In this document: positions 17,972 to 26,039 of the stretch, in pieces
How the letters are laid out: each line of letters begins with the position of its first letter
Position numbering within the stretch: the first letter of the stretch is position 1
Source: Pseudomonas sp. IB20
Lineage (GTDB): Bacteria > Pseudomonadota > Gammaproteobacteria > Pseudomonadales > Pseudomonadaceae
Assembly (NCBI RefSeq): GCF_009707325.1
Contig: NZ_CP046103.1
Span: 2,708,012-2,772,011 of the forward strand
Direction: 5' to 3'
DNA: 64,000 nt
Program-made: the position numbers and the translations under genes
The notes under the pieces: generated by a model
Databases searched by the model: none
What the model was told of the DNA's origin: nothing
Seen by the model: only the letters and a program-made list of their open reading frames with translations

Positions 17972-18319
17972 ATGCGCGTCTTGATCTGTGCAGGTCGTCA
18001 TTACGCCGACACCAAAAAGTCCCGCCAAGTGCTGGACGCTTACCACCGCCTGCGCCCGGTGCAGGTATTGATTCACGGCGGCAACCAGTTCCTGGGCAGT
18101 GACGTTGAGGAGTGGGCGCGGGAAATCGGCATCGACGTGGTGCGTTACCCGCCCAATTGGCAACGCCACGGCAAGCAGGCGGAACGCCAGCGCAACCATT
18201 TCATGCTGACCGACAGCCGCCCCGACGTAATCATCGCCCTGCCGGGTGGTGACGACACCTCGGAGCTGGTCTGCCAGGCCAAAGCCAGCGGCATTTCGGT
18301 GCTGATTGTAGAAAGCTGA
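17972..18319 (+). CDS. DUF2493 protein (YspA cpYpsA-related SLOG family)
   Basis: This 115-residue Rossmann-like protein has MRVLICAGRHYAD, a QVLIHGGNQFLGSD glycine motif and the late IALPGGDDTSELVCQA loop. These are typical of the SLOG (YspA/cpYpsA-like) nucleotide-binding fold. Members are thought to bind nucleotide-derived ligands; the biological role is unknown. The ATG at 17972 follows AAGGA; a GTG at 17951 falls within the preceding hairpin and is less likely. Confidence 0.8.
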   Translation: MRVLICAGRHYADTKKSRQVLDAYHRLRPVQVLIHGGNQFLGSDVEEWAREIGIDVVRYPPNWQRHGKQAERQRNHFMLTDSRPDVIIALPGGDDTSELVCQAKASGISVLIVES

Positions 18320-18337
18320 ATTCAAGCGAGGTGCATC

Positions 18338-19159
18338 ATGCACAAAAAACACACCCCTGCCCGTCTAGACGGGTTTGCCAAATACCGCGCACGTCACTAT
18401 CGCGACGCTCGCCACACCTTGTTGCTGTTACCGCCGGCCAAGCGGCGCGCGCTGCAACGTAACTTGACCTTTATCGGCGTGACCCTGGGCCTTGTGTTGC
18501 TCATCGCGCTGCTTTCCAAGGCCCATGCAGCCGGTGGTGCATATGTGGTCGACGACGGCGCCGTCAACGCCCCGGGAGAATGCAATGTGGACGCCTGGTA
18601 CAGCGCCAATCGGCATCAAGGCAACGTCCATAACCAAACCTTGAACCCGGCCTGCACCTTCAGCGCACTGCCTTCGGTGCAATGGAGCGCCGCACTGTCG
18701 CGCGCCAGCAACGCCGGCGAGGCCGAGACCCAAGTCAGCCCGCAAGTGAAGGCGCAAGTGTGGTCGCGGGATGACTTGGGGCTGCAGATGGCGGTGGCAG
18801 CGACTTCGCATTTTGCGCTGGATCGCCAACACGCGTTTGACGGCGCGGACCTGAACATTCCGTTGACCTGGCAACCCCTCGAAGCGCTGCGCCTGAACGT
18901 GAATGCTGGCTGGACACACGCCTACAACGGCGGTGAGCAAAATCACCGCCTGACCTGGGGAACCGGGTTCGAATACCAGGTTGCGGATGCGCTGACACTG
19001 ATTGGCGAGCGCTACGGCCAGGAAGGCGGCGACCAGGCATGGCAGGCCGGGCCGCGATTGCATGTCGGCCAGTTGGTTGATGTGGACTTGGTAGTTGGGC
19101 AAAGCCTGAATGGGGACCGTAACCGGTGGTTGACTACGGGGGCTACGGTGCGTTTCTAA
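18338..19159 (+). CDS. Secreted or outer-membrane protein with long N-terminal extension
   Basis: This 273-residue protein has a basic N-terminus of about 44 residues (KYRARHYRDARHTLLLLPPAKRRALQRN). A hydrophobic segment follows, then a likely signal-peptidase site at AHA-AGG near residue 64. The rest alternates in the manner of beta strands (VQWSAALSR, KAQVWSRDDLGLQMAVAATSHF, LRLNVNAGWTHAYNGG, FEYQVADALTLIGERYG) and ends with an aromatic residue (ATVRF), as BAM substrates do. It resembles an outer-membrane barrel. The start is 18 bases after the DUF2493 stop. Function unknown. Confidence 0.65.
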   Translation: MHKKHTPARLDGFAKYRARHYRDARHTLLLLPPAKRRALQRNLTFIGVTLGLVLLIALLSKAHAAGGAYVVDDGAVNAPGECNVDAWYSANRHQGNVHNQTLNPACTFSALPSVQWSAALSRASNAGEAETQVSPQVKAQVWSRDDLGLQMAVAATSHFALDRQHAFDGADLNIPLTWQPLEALRLNVNAGWTHAYNGGEQNHRLTWGTGFEYQVADALTLIGERYGQEGGDQAWQAGPRLHVGQLVDVDLVVGQSLNGDRNRWLTTGATVRF

Positions 19160-19192
19160 GGCAGCGGCCTGATAGTGGAGACTGGACTCAAT

Positions 19193-19849
19193 TCAATGTG
19201 GGAGCGGGCTTGCTCGCGAAGGCGGTGGAACAGTTACACATGAGCTGACTGCCTGCTCAACATTCACCAGCATCACACTGGCCAAATAAACCTCCGAAGC
19301 CACCGCCGGATCTTTCGCATATTCAGCAAAATCCGCAGCATTCAGCGGCTTGGCCACCTCGGCATCGAGCCATTGCTGCAATTGCGGGTCATCAGTATGG
19401 CGCCCAATCTCGGCTGAGATCATCTCCTGCTCCTGCTCATCAATCTCACCATCCGCCTTAGCCGCCGCAATCAGCGCACGCAACAGCGCATGGCTATGAG
19501 CTTCAGCCTGCGGCCCATCAAGCTGGTCAACCGTTTGGATCGCTTGCTGAGGCGCAGACGCCTGCTGACGCTGCCACGCCTGATACGCCTGAAACGCCGC
19601 CATCCCCAACGAAGCCAGCGCCGCGTAATTCATCCCGCCTGAGCGCGTCGGCGTCGAACCACTGGCGGGCGCACCGCCCAACAACCCACCCAAGCCACCT
19701 AATAACCCACCCAAACCGCCGCCAGCCGAGGCATTCCCAGTACTGGTGCCTTTCAGTAAACCGCCCAGCAGCCCACCCAGGCCACCGCCCGAGGCGCCGC
19801 CGCCTTGCTGCCCGCGCAGCAATTGTTCCAATAGATCGCTGGTGTTCAT
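19193..19849 (-). CDS. DUF533 (YebE-like) protein with glycine-rich region
   Basis: This 218-residue protein starts at 19849 (MNTSDLLEQLLRGQQGG), with GGGAGGG upstream. Residues 18-75 are almost all Gly/Leu/Ala (repeats of GGLGGLLGG). The C-terminal half has the TerB-like DUF533 domain: RALIAAAKADGEIDEQEQEMISAEIGRH with the acidic DGEID motif, then VYLASVMLVNVEQA. The family is found in Gram-negative envelopes; its function is uncertain. The last 15 or so codons (SSCVTVPPPSRASPLPH) come from a REP element, so the native stop has probably been replaced. Confidence 0.8.
   Translation of the reverse strand: MNTSDLLEQLLRGQQGGGASGGGLGGLLGGLLKGTSTGNASAGGGLGGLLGGLGGLLGGAPASGSTPTRSGGMNYAALASLGMAAFQAYQAWQRQQASAPQQAIQTVDQLDGPQAEAHSHALLRALIAAAKADGEIDEQEQEMISAEIGRHTDDPQLQQWLDAEVAKPLNAADFAEYAKDPAVASEVYLASVMLVNVEQAVSSCVTVPPPSRASPLPH
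19197..19220. repeat. REP element overlapping the DUF533 3' end
   Basis: TGTGGGAGCGGGCTTGCTCG matches the common Pseudomonas REP core, with arms GCGGGCTT and internal GCTCGCGA. The element supplies the last codons of the DUF533 gene. Confidence 0.8.
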
Positions 19850-19974
19850 GCTCTCACCCTCCCGGGGCGCAGTAATGGCGTTCAACAACCATAGCCCGCC
19901 CAGGCTGGAACACCATGACCGCCGGGCGGGCACGCCTTATGATGGCGCCACTACGCCGCTAAGAGAGAACCCAC

Positions 19975-20502
19975 GTGAACCGCATCGAGCACATCGCGTT
20001 GATGGCCCACTACAACCAGTGGATGAACCGCAAAGTCTACGAAGCCGCCGGCACGCTGACGGACGCAGAGCTGAGCGCGGACCGACAGGCGTTTTTCGGC
20101 TCGATTCTCGGCACCCTCAATCACCTGGCGCTGGGCGACACCGTCTGGCTCAAGCGCTTTGCCCAGCACCCGGCAAACTTTGCGGCCCTGGCCCCCTTAA
20201 GTGCGATTGCCACACCCAGCGACCTCAGGCAGTTGGCCTTTGCCGATATCCGCGAGCTGGCAAACCATCGCGCCTGGCTGGACCAACTCATCCTCGAGTG
20301 GGCCCACAGCCTGCGCGAAACCGACCTGGATCAGCGCCTGAGTTACCACAACATGGGCGGCGTGGCGAACAGCAAACCGTTCTTCGGCTTGCTGGTGCAT
20401 TTTTTCAACCACCAGACCCACCACCGGGGCCAGGCAACCACGTTGCTGACCCAGGCGGGCGTGGACGTGGGCGACACCGACCTGCTGGCACTGATCGACT
20501 GA
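19975..20502 (+). CDS. DinB family protein
   Basis: This 175-residue four-helix-bundle protein of the DinB/YfiT superfamily should be a metal-dependent cytoplasmic hydrolase or thiol transferase. It shows MNRIEHIALMAHYNQWMNRKVYEAA, then LNHLALGDTVWLKRF with the first His ligand, and HFFNHQTHHRGQATTLL with the remaining two. It starts at GTG 19975 after a GAGAG site; it is divergent from the DUF533 gene. Substrate unknown. Confidence 0.85.
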   Translation: MNRIEHIALMAHYNQWMNRKVYEAAGTLTDAELSADRQAFFGSILGTLNHLALGDTVWLKRFAQHPANFAALAPLSAIATPSDLRQLAFADIRELANHRAWLDQLILEWAHSLRETDLDQRLSYHNMGGVANSKPFFGLLVHFFNHQTHHRGQATTLLTQAGVDVGDTDLLALID

Positions 20503-20504
20503 AC

Positions 20505-20957
20505 TCAGCGCTGCGCGTAGGCCTGCATCAAGCGCGGGAATTCTTGCAGCTCAGGCAATTGCGCAAAGCTTTCGACCGCGGGGGTCGTGGCCCAAGGCAG
20601 CTTTTCGCTGGTCCAGGTTTCCATGAAAGGCACGTAATCACTGGCGTTATCCAGCAAGGTCGCACGCACATTGACGAACTCATCGATGCCATGCGGGCGG
20701 GTAAACAGCCAGCTCATGCAATGCGGGCAGCAATAGTGGCGGTCCACACCGTGCAAGCCGCCAATCACCGGGCAGCCCTGAGTCACGGTAAAGCCTCTGG
20801 CGGGAAACAGCGCGCTGAGGGAGAACGCACTGGAGGTCATTTTCTGGCAGCCGCTGCAATGGCACGCCATGGTAATCACCGGTGGCAAGCTCACACTGAA
20901 ACGCACCCGATTGCAGCGGCAGCTGCCTTCCAGCGGCAGTTTTTCGACGCTCATCAT
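20505..20957 (-). CDS. GFA (CENP-V type) zinc-binding protein
   Basis: This 150-residue protein carries the GFA zinc fold: [10 protein letters not shown] with Cx[17 protein letters not shown] with CxCxxC, and CPHCMSWLF. The family was named for formaldehyde-glutathione chemistry, but that activity is doubtful for most members. Start [11 protein letters not shown] at 20957 follows AAAAGGAGTG. It is convergent with the DinB gene, separated by two bases. Confidence 0.88.
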   Translation of the reverse strand: MMSVEKLPLEGSCRCNRVRFSVSLPPVITMACHCSGCQKMTSSAFSLSALFPARGFTVTQGCPVIGGLHGVDRHYCCPHCMSWLFTRPHGIDEFVNVRATLLDNASDYVPFMETWTSEKLPWATTPAVESFAQLPELQEFPRLMQAYAQR

Positions 20958-21136
20958 TCACTCCTTTTTATGATTGTTGGCGGCACAGATTAGCCTGAAC
21001 ACCCTTAAGCGCAAAACCGAACGCTGCGCTGCGTCTGGGGTCGTAACTTCAGGTGTCGGGATTTTCCGCAGCCCGCCCTCCTCGCGCACATCAGCGTATT
21101 ACCGATGCGCGCACCCCATAAGAAGGAGACGCTTAC

Positions 21137-21418
21137 ATGGTCACTCACTTCAAGGTCGCCGGGCATTTAGCCTGCGGCCACCACGGCAGCAACCTCACGT
21201 CCAGCACTGAGCTGAACCGAGTCAAATGCCGTACCTGCCGCAATACCGATGCCTACAAGGAAGCGCGCCGCACCCAACGCAACGCCGCCCGCCGCTCCGC
21301 ACGCAAAGCCAAAACCCACACCGCCAGCGATTGGCGCAGCGCGTGGACACAACGCCTCACCGACCTGCCCGGCTTGCAGCGTTTGCCACGCGGTTTCAGC
21401 GGGCAGCCATTTGTCTGA
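21137..21418 (+). CDS. Small basic cysteine-containing protein
   Basis: This 93-residue protein begins at ATG 21137 after AAGGAG. It has HLACGHHGSNLTSS and VKCRTCRNTD, giving Cys/His pairs that could bind one zinc. A very basic stretch (EARRTQRNAARRSARKAKT) follows, suggesting nucleic-acid contact. Its last 17 codons lie inside a 152-bp tandem duplication (21366-21517), repeated just downstream. I do not recognise a named family. Confidence 0.65.
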   Translation: MVTHFKVAGHLACGHHGSNLTSSTELNRVKCRTCRNTDAYKEARRTQRNAARRSARKAKTHTASDWRSAWTQRLTDLPGLQRLPRGFSGQPFV

Positions 21419-21669
21419 GTCATTCAGGCCCGTGTCAGTTGTTGACTGGAACGTTTCGCGAGGTGTCCAACACCTCGCTTCAGCCCCAGCTTTCCTGTGT
21501 AGATCACTGATCTGACATGCCCGGCTTGCAGCGTTTGCCACGCGGTTTCAGCGGGCAGCCATTTGTCTGAGTCATTCAGGCCCGTGTCAGTTGTTGACTG
21601 GAACGTTTCGCGAGGTGTCCAACACCTCGCTTCAGCCCCAGCTTTCCTGTGTAGATCACTGATCTGACA
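21366..21669. repeat. Perfect 152-bp tandem duplication
   Basis: Positions 21366-21517 recur exactly at 21518-21669 without a spacer. The unit starts TGCCCGGCTTGCAGCG, includes the end of the small basic protein gene, a hairpin GCGAGGTGT-CCA-ACACCTCGC, and ends GATCTGACA. The tRNA-Leu promoter region follows directly. Confidence 0.95.
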
Positions 21670-21714
21670 AGCTTTTTCAGCTTTGGATTAAAGCGATAAA
21701 CAGCGTTTTCGACC

Positions 21715-21743
21715 TTGCATCCAAACGCTCGGGTCTATATATT
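21715..21743 (+). promoter_or_regulatory. Promoter of tRNA-Leu
   Basis: TTGCAT (21715-21720), 17 bases, TATATT (21738-21743), about 25 bases before the tRNA 5' end. It fits a sigma70 promoter. Confidence 0.65.
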
Positions 21744-21768
21744 CCCAACCCTGCTGCACCGCGCTACC

Positions 21769-21855
21769 GCCCGAATGGCGAAACTGGTAGACGCATGGGA
21801 CTTAAAATCCCCCGCTCGTAAGGGCGTGCCGGTTCGATTCCGGCTTCGGGCACCA
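21769..21855 (+). tRNA. tRNA-Leu (anticodon UAA)
   Basis: This 87-base class II tRNA has acceptor arms GCCCGAA (21769-21775) and TTCGGGC (21845-21851), discriminator A and encoded CCA (21853-21855). The anticodon loop is CTTAAAA with TAA at 21803-21805. The long variable arm and GGTTCGATTCC T arm are intact. It follows its own promoter and is followed by an intrinsic terminator. Confidence 0.97.
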
Positions 21856-21899
21856 TTTAGCAGTTCCAGGGAGTGCCAAGCAGTCCCAAAAGAACCAAA

Positions 21900-21924
21900 C
21901 AAACCCCGCCTAGTGCGGGGTTTG
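21900..21924 (+). terminator. Intrinsic terminator after tRNA-Leu
   Basis: CAAACCCCGC (21900-21909) pairs with GCGGGGTTTG (21915-21924) over five bases, ending in a short T run. Confidence 0.85.
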
Positions 21925-22195
21925 TCGTTCCAGGGGGTGCCATCCAGTGCTATGCAAACCCATCCGTCAGGGGATACATTTCGGGATACCCTCGGTTCGA
22001 TTTATGGAGTCCGATGGTTTAGTGTTAATCAACTATGTCAGAACATTGGGCTGGGCGTGATTCAATCGTTGCCGTTTGGCCAGAAAGCCAGTGTGACCTC
22101 CTACGTTTTTCGAAAAAAAATTACAAACACTGTAATGCATCGCTTTGATCTAACTCTACGTCCGTAACTCTCATTGTTATTAAGGAAAAACCCCC
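21925..22195. other. Non-coding stretch with integrative-element-like traces
   Basis: The segment after tRNA-Leu has two imperfect copies of a GTTCCAGGGnGTGCCA motif (about 21866 and 21929). A GGGGATACATTTCGGGATACC sequence nearby resembles the paired GATAC blocks seen next to tRNA-integrated elements. No integrase is present. A 60-codon frame (to 22167) has poor coding character. It may be the scar of an excised or decayed element. Confidence 0.35.
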
Positions 22196-22699
22196 ATGCA
22201 CTCATCACTGTATTCCCGTTTTCTTCGTCAGCCGTTTGAGGTCGAGTTCATGCGCTGGGTGCTGGTTTTGATATTTCTGATGTTTGGCTACACAAAATGG
22301 TTTGATTACGAAGCCCAGGCTTTGATTCCGCTGATTAGTAACAGCCCCCTCCTTTCTTGGATGTACGGTGTGTTTGGCATTCAGGGCGCGAGTTATGCGC
22401 TAGGCACAGCTGAATGGGCGATCGGTCTGAGTCTGGCCATCGGCGCATGGTCATCGAGAGTCACACTGATTGCCGCGGCGGCCTCCTCTGTGACTTATCT
22501 GACAACCGCCAGTCTGCTCCTGACCACTCCGGGTGGGTGGGAGGCTTCGGCCGGAGGTTTCCCCGCCATGGGCGGCGCCACCTCTTTCCTGATCAAGGAT
22601 CTGGTGTTGATGGCCGGCTCGTTGGTGCTGCTCAAGAACGCGGCGCAACAATTGACGGCACGCGCCAAACAGACTGATAGGGAGCATGCAGCGCTCTAG
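22196..22699 (+). CDS. DUF417 (YkgB family) membrane protein
   Basis: This 167-residue inner-membrane protein has four hydrophobic segments: WVLVLIFLMFGYTKW, GTAEWAIGLSLAIGAW, VTLIAAAASSVTYLTTASLLL and LVLMAGSLVLL. The family pattern KWFDYEAQALIPLISNSPLLSWMY with the later AEW motif points to DUF417. The start at 22196 follows AAGGAAAAA. Function unknown, possibly linked to stress by reactive chlorine in other bacteria. A hairpin follows. Confidence 0.82.
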   Translation: MHSSLYSRFLRQPFEVEFMRWVLVLIFLMFGYTKWFDYEAQALIPLISNSPLLSWMYGVFGIQGASYALGTAEWAIGLSLAIGAWSSRVTLIAAAASSVTYLTTASLLLTTPGGWEASAGGFPAMGGATSFLIKDLVLMAGSLVLLKNAAQQLTARAKQTDREHAAL

Positions 22700-22712
22700 C
22701 CTAAAACCGTCA

Positions 22713-22741
22713 CTGGTCCACTACAGCAACAGGTGGACCAG
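22713..22741 (+). terminator. Hairpin after DUF417 gene
   Basis: CTGGTCCAC (22713-22721) pairs with GTGGACCAG (22733-22741), nine pairs, loop 11 bases, with no T tract. Confidence 0.5.
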
Positions 22742-22808
22742 CGATTAGAACGGAACTCAAGATCAAGTACTTCGATTATTTCTACCTTGAAGGAAAACGA
22801 ACGATGCA

Positions 22809-22824
22809 GTGAGAACGTTCTCAC
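22809..22824. promoter_or_regulatory. 16-base perfect palindrome, operator-like
   Basis: GTGAGAACGTTCTCAC is perfectly self-complementary with no spacer, typical of a dimeric repressor site. It now sits upstream of a permease fragment, so its original target gene may be lost. Confidence 0.45.
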
Positions 22825-22849
22825 CGGCAGCGTTTCTAGGAGGATGTAA

Positions 22850-23144
22850 ACCGCATTCCTCGGCGGCGTACCCACCGAGATGCTCGCCAACGGTTGGGCC
22901 GGGATCAGCAAGGAACTCGCACTGCCTTACCGCGACATCGCCCTGGCGCTGGGCGTGGGCTGGCTGGCCTATCTGGTGGTGGCCGACGCGGTGATCTACG
23001 CCACCCCGCGCGTGGTGTATGGCTGGGCGCAGACCGGCACGTTCTTCAAGATCTTCACGCGTATTGACGAGAAGTCCGGCATCCCGCGCCCAGCGCTGTG
23101 GCTGACCTTTGGCTTGTCGGTGTTCTGGACCCTGCCGTTTCCGT
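22850..23144 (+). pseudogene. APC family amino acid permease fragment
   Basis: A frame opened only by a stop at 22847 reads TAFLGGVPTEMLANGWAG, then ISKELALPYRDIALALG, then ATPRVVYGWAQTGTFFKIFT, then SGIPRPALWLTFGLSVFWTLPFPS. It is an internal piece of an APC-type permease, with neither N- nor C-terminal parts. About ten residues seem missing between ADAVI and YATPRV, where a glycine-rich loop is expected. The match breaks after 23144 and the frame stops at 23165-23167. It is a decayed, non-functional remnant. Confidence 0.7.
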
Positions 23145-23351
23145 CCTGTTGCGATCCCCAAGGCTGAATTGCCATCGACTGAGATCGCTCTCTCGGGTGA
23201 TCGCGCCGAACGTCTTGCCGCTGGCAGTCTGGCTGCCTTGACGTGGCATCACCAACAGCTTGCCGTCGGCCACCTTGGCCGTGCAGTCGTATCGCAGGGG
23301 GTTGCGGAACGCATGCCAAAAGTTGCGGAACGGATCCTAAATCGCAGGCAA
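23145..23351 (-). other. Possible leftward gene fragment of unknown family
   Basis: On the minus strand a frame at about 23290-23140 reads YDCTAKVADGKLLVMPRQG and then SDLSRWQFSLGDRN, with coding-like composition but no start or stop linked to a ribosome site. It abuts the permease fragment, so this interval looks like a mosaic of gene scraps between two tRNA genes. Confidence 0.3.
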
Positions 23352-23385
23352 TAAAAAACCCCGTAGACGTTAATCTACGGGGTTT
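23352..23385 (-). terminator. Intrinsic terminator of tRNA-Cys
   Basis: AAACCCCGTAGA (23356-23367) pairs with TCTACGGGGTTT (23374-23385). Read on the minus strand, the stem is followed by TTTTTTATT. Confidence 0.9.
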
Positions 23386-23392
23386 CTAAGAG

Positions 23393-23466
23393 TGGAGGCC
23401 GAGGTCGGAATCGAACCGGCGTAGGCGGATTTGCAATCCGCTGCATAACCATTTTGCTACTCGGCC
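23393..23466 (-). tRNA. tRNA-Cys (anticodon GCA)
   Basis: This 74-base tRNA is on the minus strand: acceptor GGCCGAG pairs with CTCGGCC, discriminator U and encoded CCA at 23395-23393. The anticodon stem-loop GCGGATTGCAAATCCGC carries GCA. An intrinsic terminator follows. In Pseudomonas the Gly-Cys-Leu tRNAs are usually clustered; here Cys and Leu face each other 1.5 kb apart. Confidence 0.96.
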
Positions 23467-23621
23467 TCAAACGATCAATGCCCTTACCACTGACATTCAC
23501 CGCATAAAAACTTGAGTGGGCTATAGAACCCTGCCTCTACTCTAACTTATTGAATGCATTGAAGTTTTTAATGCTTCGTTGCGTTCGATGGGCGCCATTA
23601 TGTACTCATTTGCTTTTGGCT

Positions 23622-23669
23622 GCAACCCCTTGATTTCAAAAATATTTCGTATTGGCATCAAGGGGTTGC
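23622..23669 (-). terminator. Long-loop hairpin after pvdQ
   Basis: GCAACCCCTTGAT (23622-23634) pairs with ATCAAGGGGTTGC (23657-23669), thirteen pairs with a 22-base loop, just past the pvdQ stop. It probably acts as the pvdQ terminator. Confidence 0.65.
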
Positions 23670-23678
23670 GCCCCTGCC

Positions 23679-25958
23679 CTACTCCTTGATGAGCTGTTGC
23701 TGATACTGCGGGTCGGCCTGGATCTGGGCTTCGGTGAAGGGCAGCGGGCGCAGTTTTTTCTCGGAGAAGGCTTGGGTCTGGTCCTTTGAATATTTCGATT
23801 GGGGGTTGCTGGATTCGGAGAACGCCAGTACGCCCAGGGCTTGGGGGCCTTTGTCGTCAAAGGTGACGATTTGCAGGTAGCTGCTGCCGCTGACCACTTC
23901 GCGCTTGCCGTCTTCGCGGGGCACGGTTTGCATGGCGTTGTAGATGCCAAGTTCTTGAGGGCCGCCGTGGATGGGGATTTGGCCGCAGACTTGGATGTCG
24001 CCCCAGCGGGTCAGGCCAAGCTTGCTGACGTCTGCGGTGGAGGCCAGCATGGCTTCGCGCAGGGCTTTGGCGACGGGTTCGCGGTCGATGGCCAGGCCGC
24101 GTGGCGTGGTCAGCGGGTGCGCCGGGTCGAAGGCGACGCGCCAGGCGTCGGGGAGTTGCTGCAGGTGTTCGAACAGGTTGATGAAGTGCACCAGCCCCAG
24201 GCCGCTGTCGAGGTTGGCGCGTTGGTCCCAGCTTTTCAGGCTGCTGCACAATGGCTGCAAGGTCGCCGCGTCGGTGCCGAGGTGTTTGGCGCAAAACTCA
24301 AGCAGGTCGGGCATGACTTGGCTGGCGAGGTAGACCTCGTTGTCCATCACCATGTTTTGTAGGTCGACCACGCCGATCGGTTGTTTCTCCAGGGATTGCA
24401 GGCGTTGCACGGCGAATCGCGCGCGCGGGCCGAGGCCGATGTGGTCTTGGCTGATTACTGGGGAGAAACCGGTGAGCGGCGCCTTGGGGTTGGCCAGCCA
24501 CGCGGAGTCATTGGAGTGTTGTACGTAGTCGGTGCGTTGCAGTTGCGGCAGTTGGTCAGCGGCGAAGATGCCGGGCTGCGCCGCACGTGGGTCAATGTCC
24601 CAGGCGCAGGCGCTGTGGGCGCCGTCGAGCATGATCATCTGCAGGCCGGCCCGTGGGTCGCTGCATTGCGCGAGTTTGGCGGCGCTGACGTTGGGTACCA
24701 CCGACAGGTTCATGTACAGGCTCTGGCCCTGGTCATCGGTGGCCACGGTATTGACCCATGGGATGCCTTGCAGGGTATGCACTGAGGTTTGCAGTTCCTC
24801 GAGGCTGGTGGCGCGGTTCATGGCGTACCACTGCTGCAGCACGCGGTCGTTGCCCAGGTTGGCGTCGCGCAGGCTGAAGGCATAGTGGTTGTCCCAATCC
24901 AGTTTGCCGGGCCATTGCACCACCGGGCCGAATTGCGAGCTGTAGACGGTATGCGGCTGGGCCTTAAGGCTACCGTCGGCTTGCTTGACCTGCACGGTTA
25001 CCGAGGTTTTCTCCAGGGCAATGGATTTGCCGTCGAGCAAGTAGCGTGTGGAATCCTTGGGATCAAGGGTGAGGCGGTACAAGGTGAAATGCTTGGAGGT
25101 GTCGACGGTGTGGGTCCAGGCCACGTGCTGGTTGAAGCCGATGTTGATCACCGGCAGGCCCGGCAGCGCGGCGCCCATCACGTCCAACTGGCCGGGAATG
25201 GTCAGGTGCATCTCATAAAAACGCATGCCGCCCACCCAGGGGAAATGCGGGTTGGCGAGCAACATGCCACGGCCATTGAACGAGCGGTCACGGCCCACGG
25301 CGACAGCGTTGCTGCCGCGGTCCAGGCTAAAGCGTTGCTGGTTGGCAGCGGCCAGTTCAAAGGCTTTCAAGTTGGGTTGCACGCTGGCGGTCGTCTGAGG
25401 CGGTGCGGCGCCAACCAAGGCTTCGGCGAATTGGCCGACACCGCCTTCCACCAGCAGCCTGCGGGTGAGTTTGACCAAGTCTTGCACCACCAGCGGCCGC
25501 ACCCACGCCGAGTGACATTGCGCCGGTGCGCCTTGCTCTTTCAAGTATCGGTTGTAGCCCGCCACATAGCCTTCAATCCGCTGCTGGATCTGCGGCGTCT
25601 GCGCGTTCCAGAAGGCAGCAACCGCTTCGGGGGTGTTCAGCCAGGTAAAAAATACATCGCTGGCGAGGTTGTTGCGCTCTTCCAGCGTCGCCTGCTCAGG
25701 GCCGAAAAACTTGGCGCGTTCGCCGTTGACCGTGACCACTTCATTGGCCAGCAGGCACAGGTTGTCTTGGGCATATGCATAGCCGATGCCGTAGCCCAGG
25801 CCGCGTTCGTTGTTAGCGCGAATGTGCGGCACGCCGAAGGTGGTGCGGCGAATCTCTGCCGACGTTTGTGTGACGTGCTCGCGCGCCGATGCGGCAAGGC
25901 TCAACCCGAGCAACACCCCGGCCATGCACACCCTGGACAACCCATTGGAAATAATCAC
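23679..25958 (-). CDS. pvdQ: Pyoverdine maturation / acyl-homoserine lactone acylase
   Basis: This 759-residue periplasmic Ntn-hydrolase removes the fatty acyl tail from the pyoverdine precursor and can also cleave long-chain acyl-homoserine lactones. A signal peptide ends at about LAASA. The alpha chain has FGVPHIRANNERGLGYGIGYAYAQDN. A spacer peptide precedes the beta chain, which starts at Ser216 in DRGSNAVAVG, the autoprocessing nucleophile. LLANPHFPW, GLPVINIGFN, AWTHTVDTSKHFTLYRL and NSNDSAWL are intact. The GTG at 25958 has GGAG upstream and gives the usual family length (about 760). A PvdS-type promoter lies upstream, so it should be induced by iron starvation. Confidence 0.93.
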   Translation of the reverse strand: MIISNGLSRVCMAGVLLGLSLAASAREHVTQTSAEIRRTTFGVPHIRANNERGLGYGIGYAYAQDNLCLLANEVVTVNGERAKFFGPEQATLEERNNLASDVFFTWLNTPEAVAAFWNAQTPQIQQRIEGYVAGYNRYLKEQGAPAQCHSAWVRPLVVQDLVKLTRRLLVEGGVGQFAEALVGAAPPQTTASVQPNLKAFELAAANQQRFSLDRGSNAVAVGRDRSFNGRGMLLANPHFPWVGGMRFYEMHLTIPGQLDVMGAALPGLPVINIGFNQHVAWTHTVDTSKHFTLYRLTLDPKDSTRYLLDGKSIALEKTSVTVQVKQADGSLKAQPHTVYSSQFGPVVQWPGKLDWDNHYAFSLRDANLGNDRVLQQWYAMNRATSLEELQTSVHTLQGIPWVNTVATDDQGQSLYMNLSVVPNVSAAKLAQCSDPRAGLQMIMLDGAHSACAWDIDPRAAQPGIFAADQLPQLQRTDYVQHSNDSAWLANPKAPLTGFSPVISQDHIGLGPRARFAVQRLQSLEKQPIGVVDLQNMVMDNEVYLASQVMPDLLEFCAKHLGTDAATLQPLCSSLKSWDQRANLDSGLGLVHFINLFEHLQQLPDAWRVAFDPAHPLTTPRGLAIDREPVAKALREAMLASTADVSKLGLTRWGDIQVCGQIPIHGGPQELGIYNAMQTVPREDGKREVVSGSSYLQIVTFDDKGPQALGVLAFSESSNPQSKYSKDQTQAFSEKKLRPLPFTEAQIQADPQYQQQLIKE

Positions 25959-26015
25959 GCAAGCTCCACAGTCAAATTGAACACCCTCACCAGGGGTAAC
26001 TACCCCACCGTAAGG

Positions 26016-26039
26016 ACGCAAAATGCCGGCTGTGATTTA
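26016..26039 (-). promoter_or_regulatory. PvdS (iron-starvation sigma) promoter of pvdQ
   Basis: Read on the minus strand, CTAAAT is followed by CGT with TAAAT-N16-CGT spacing (TAAAT at 26039-26035, CGT at 26018-26016). That is the iron-starvation box recognised by PvdS. It lies about 58 bases before the pvdQ GTG. Confidence 0.8.
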
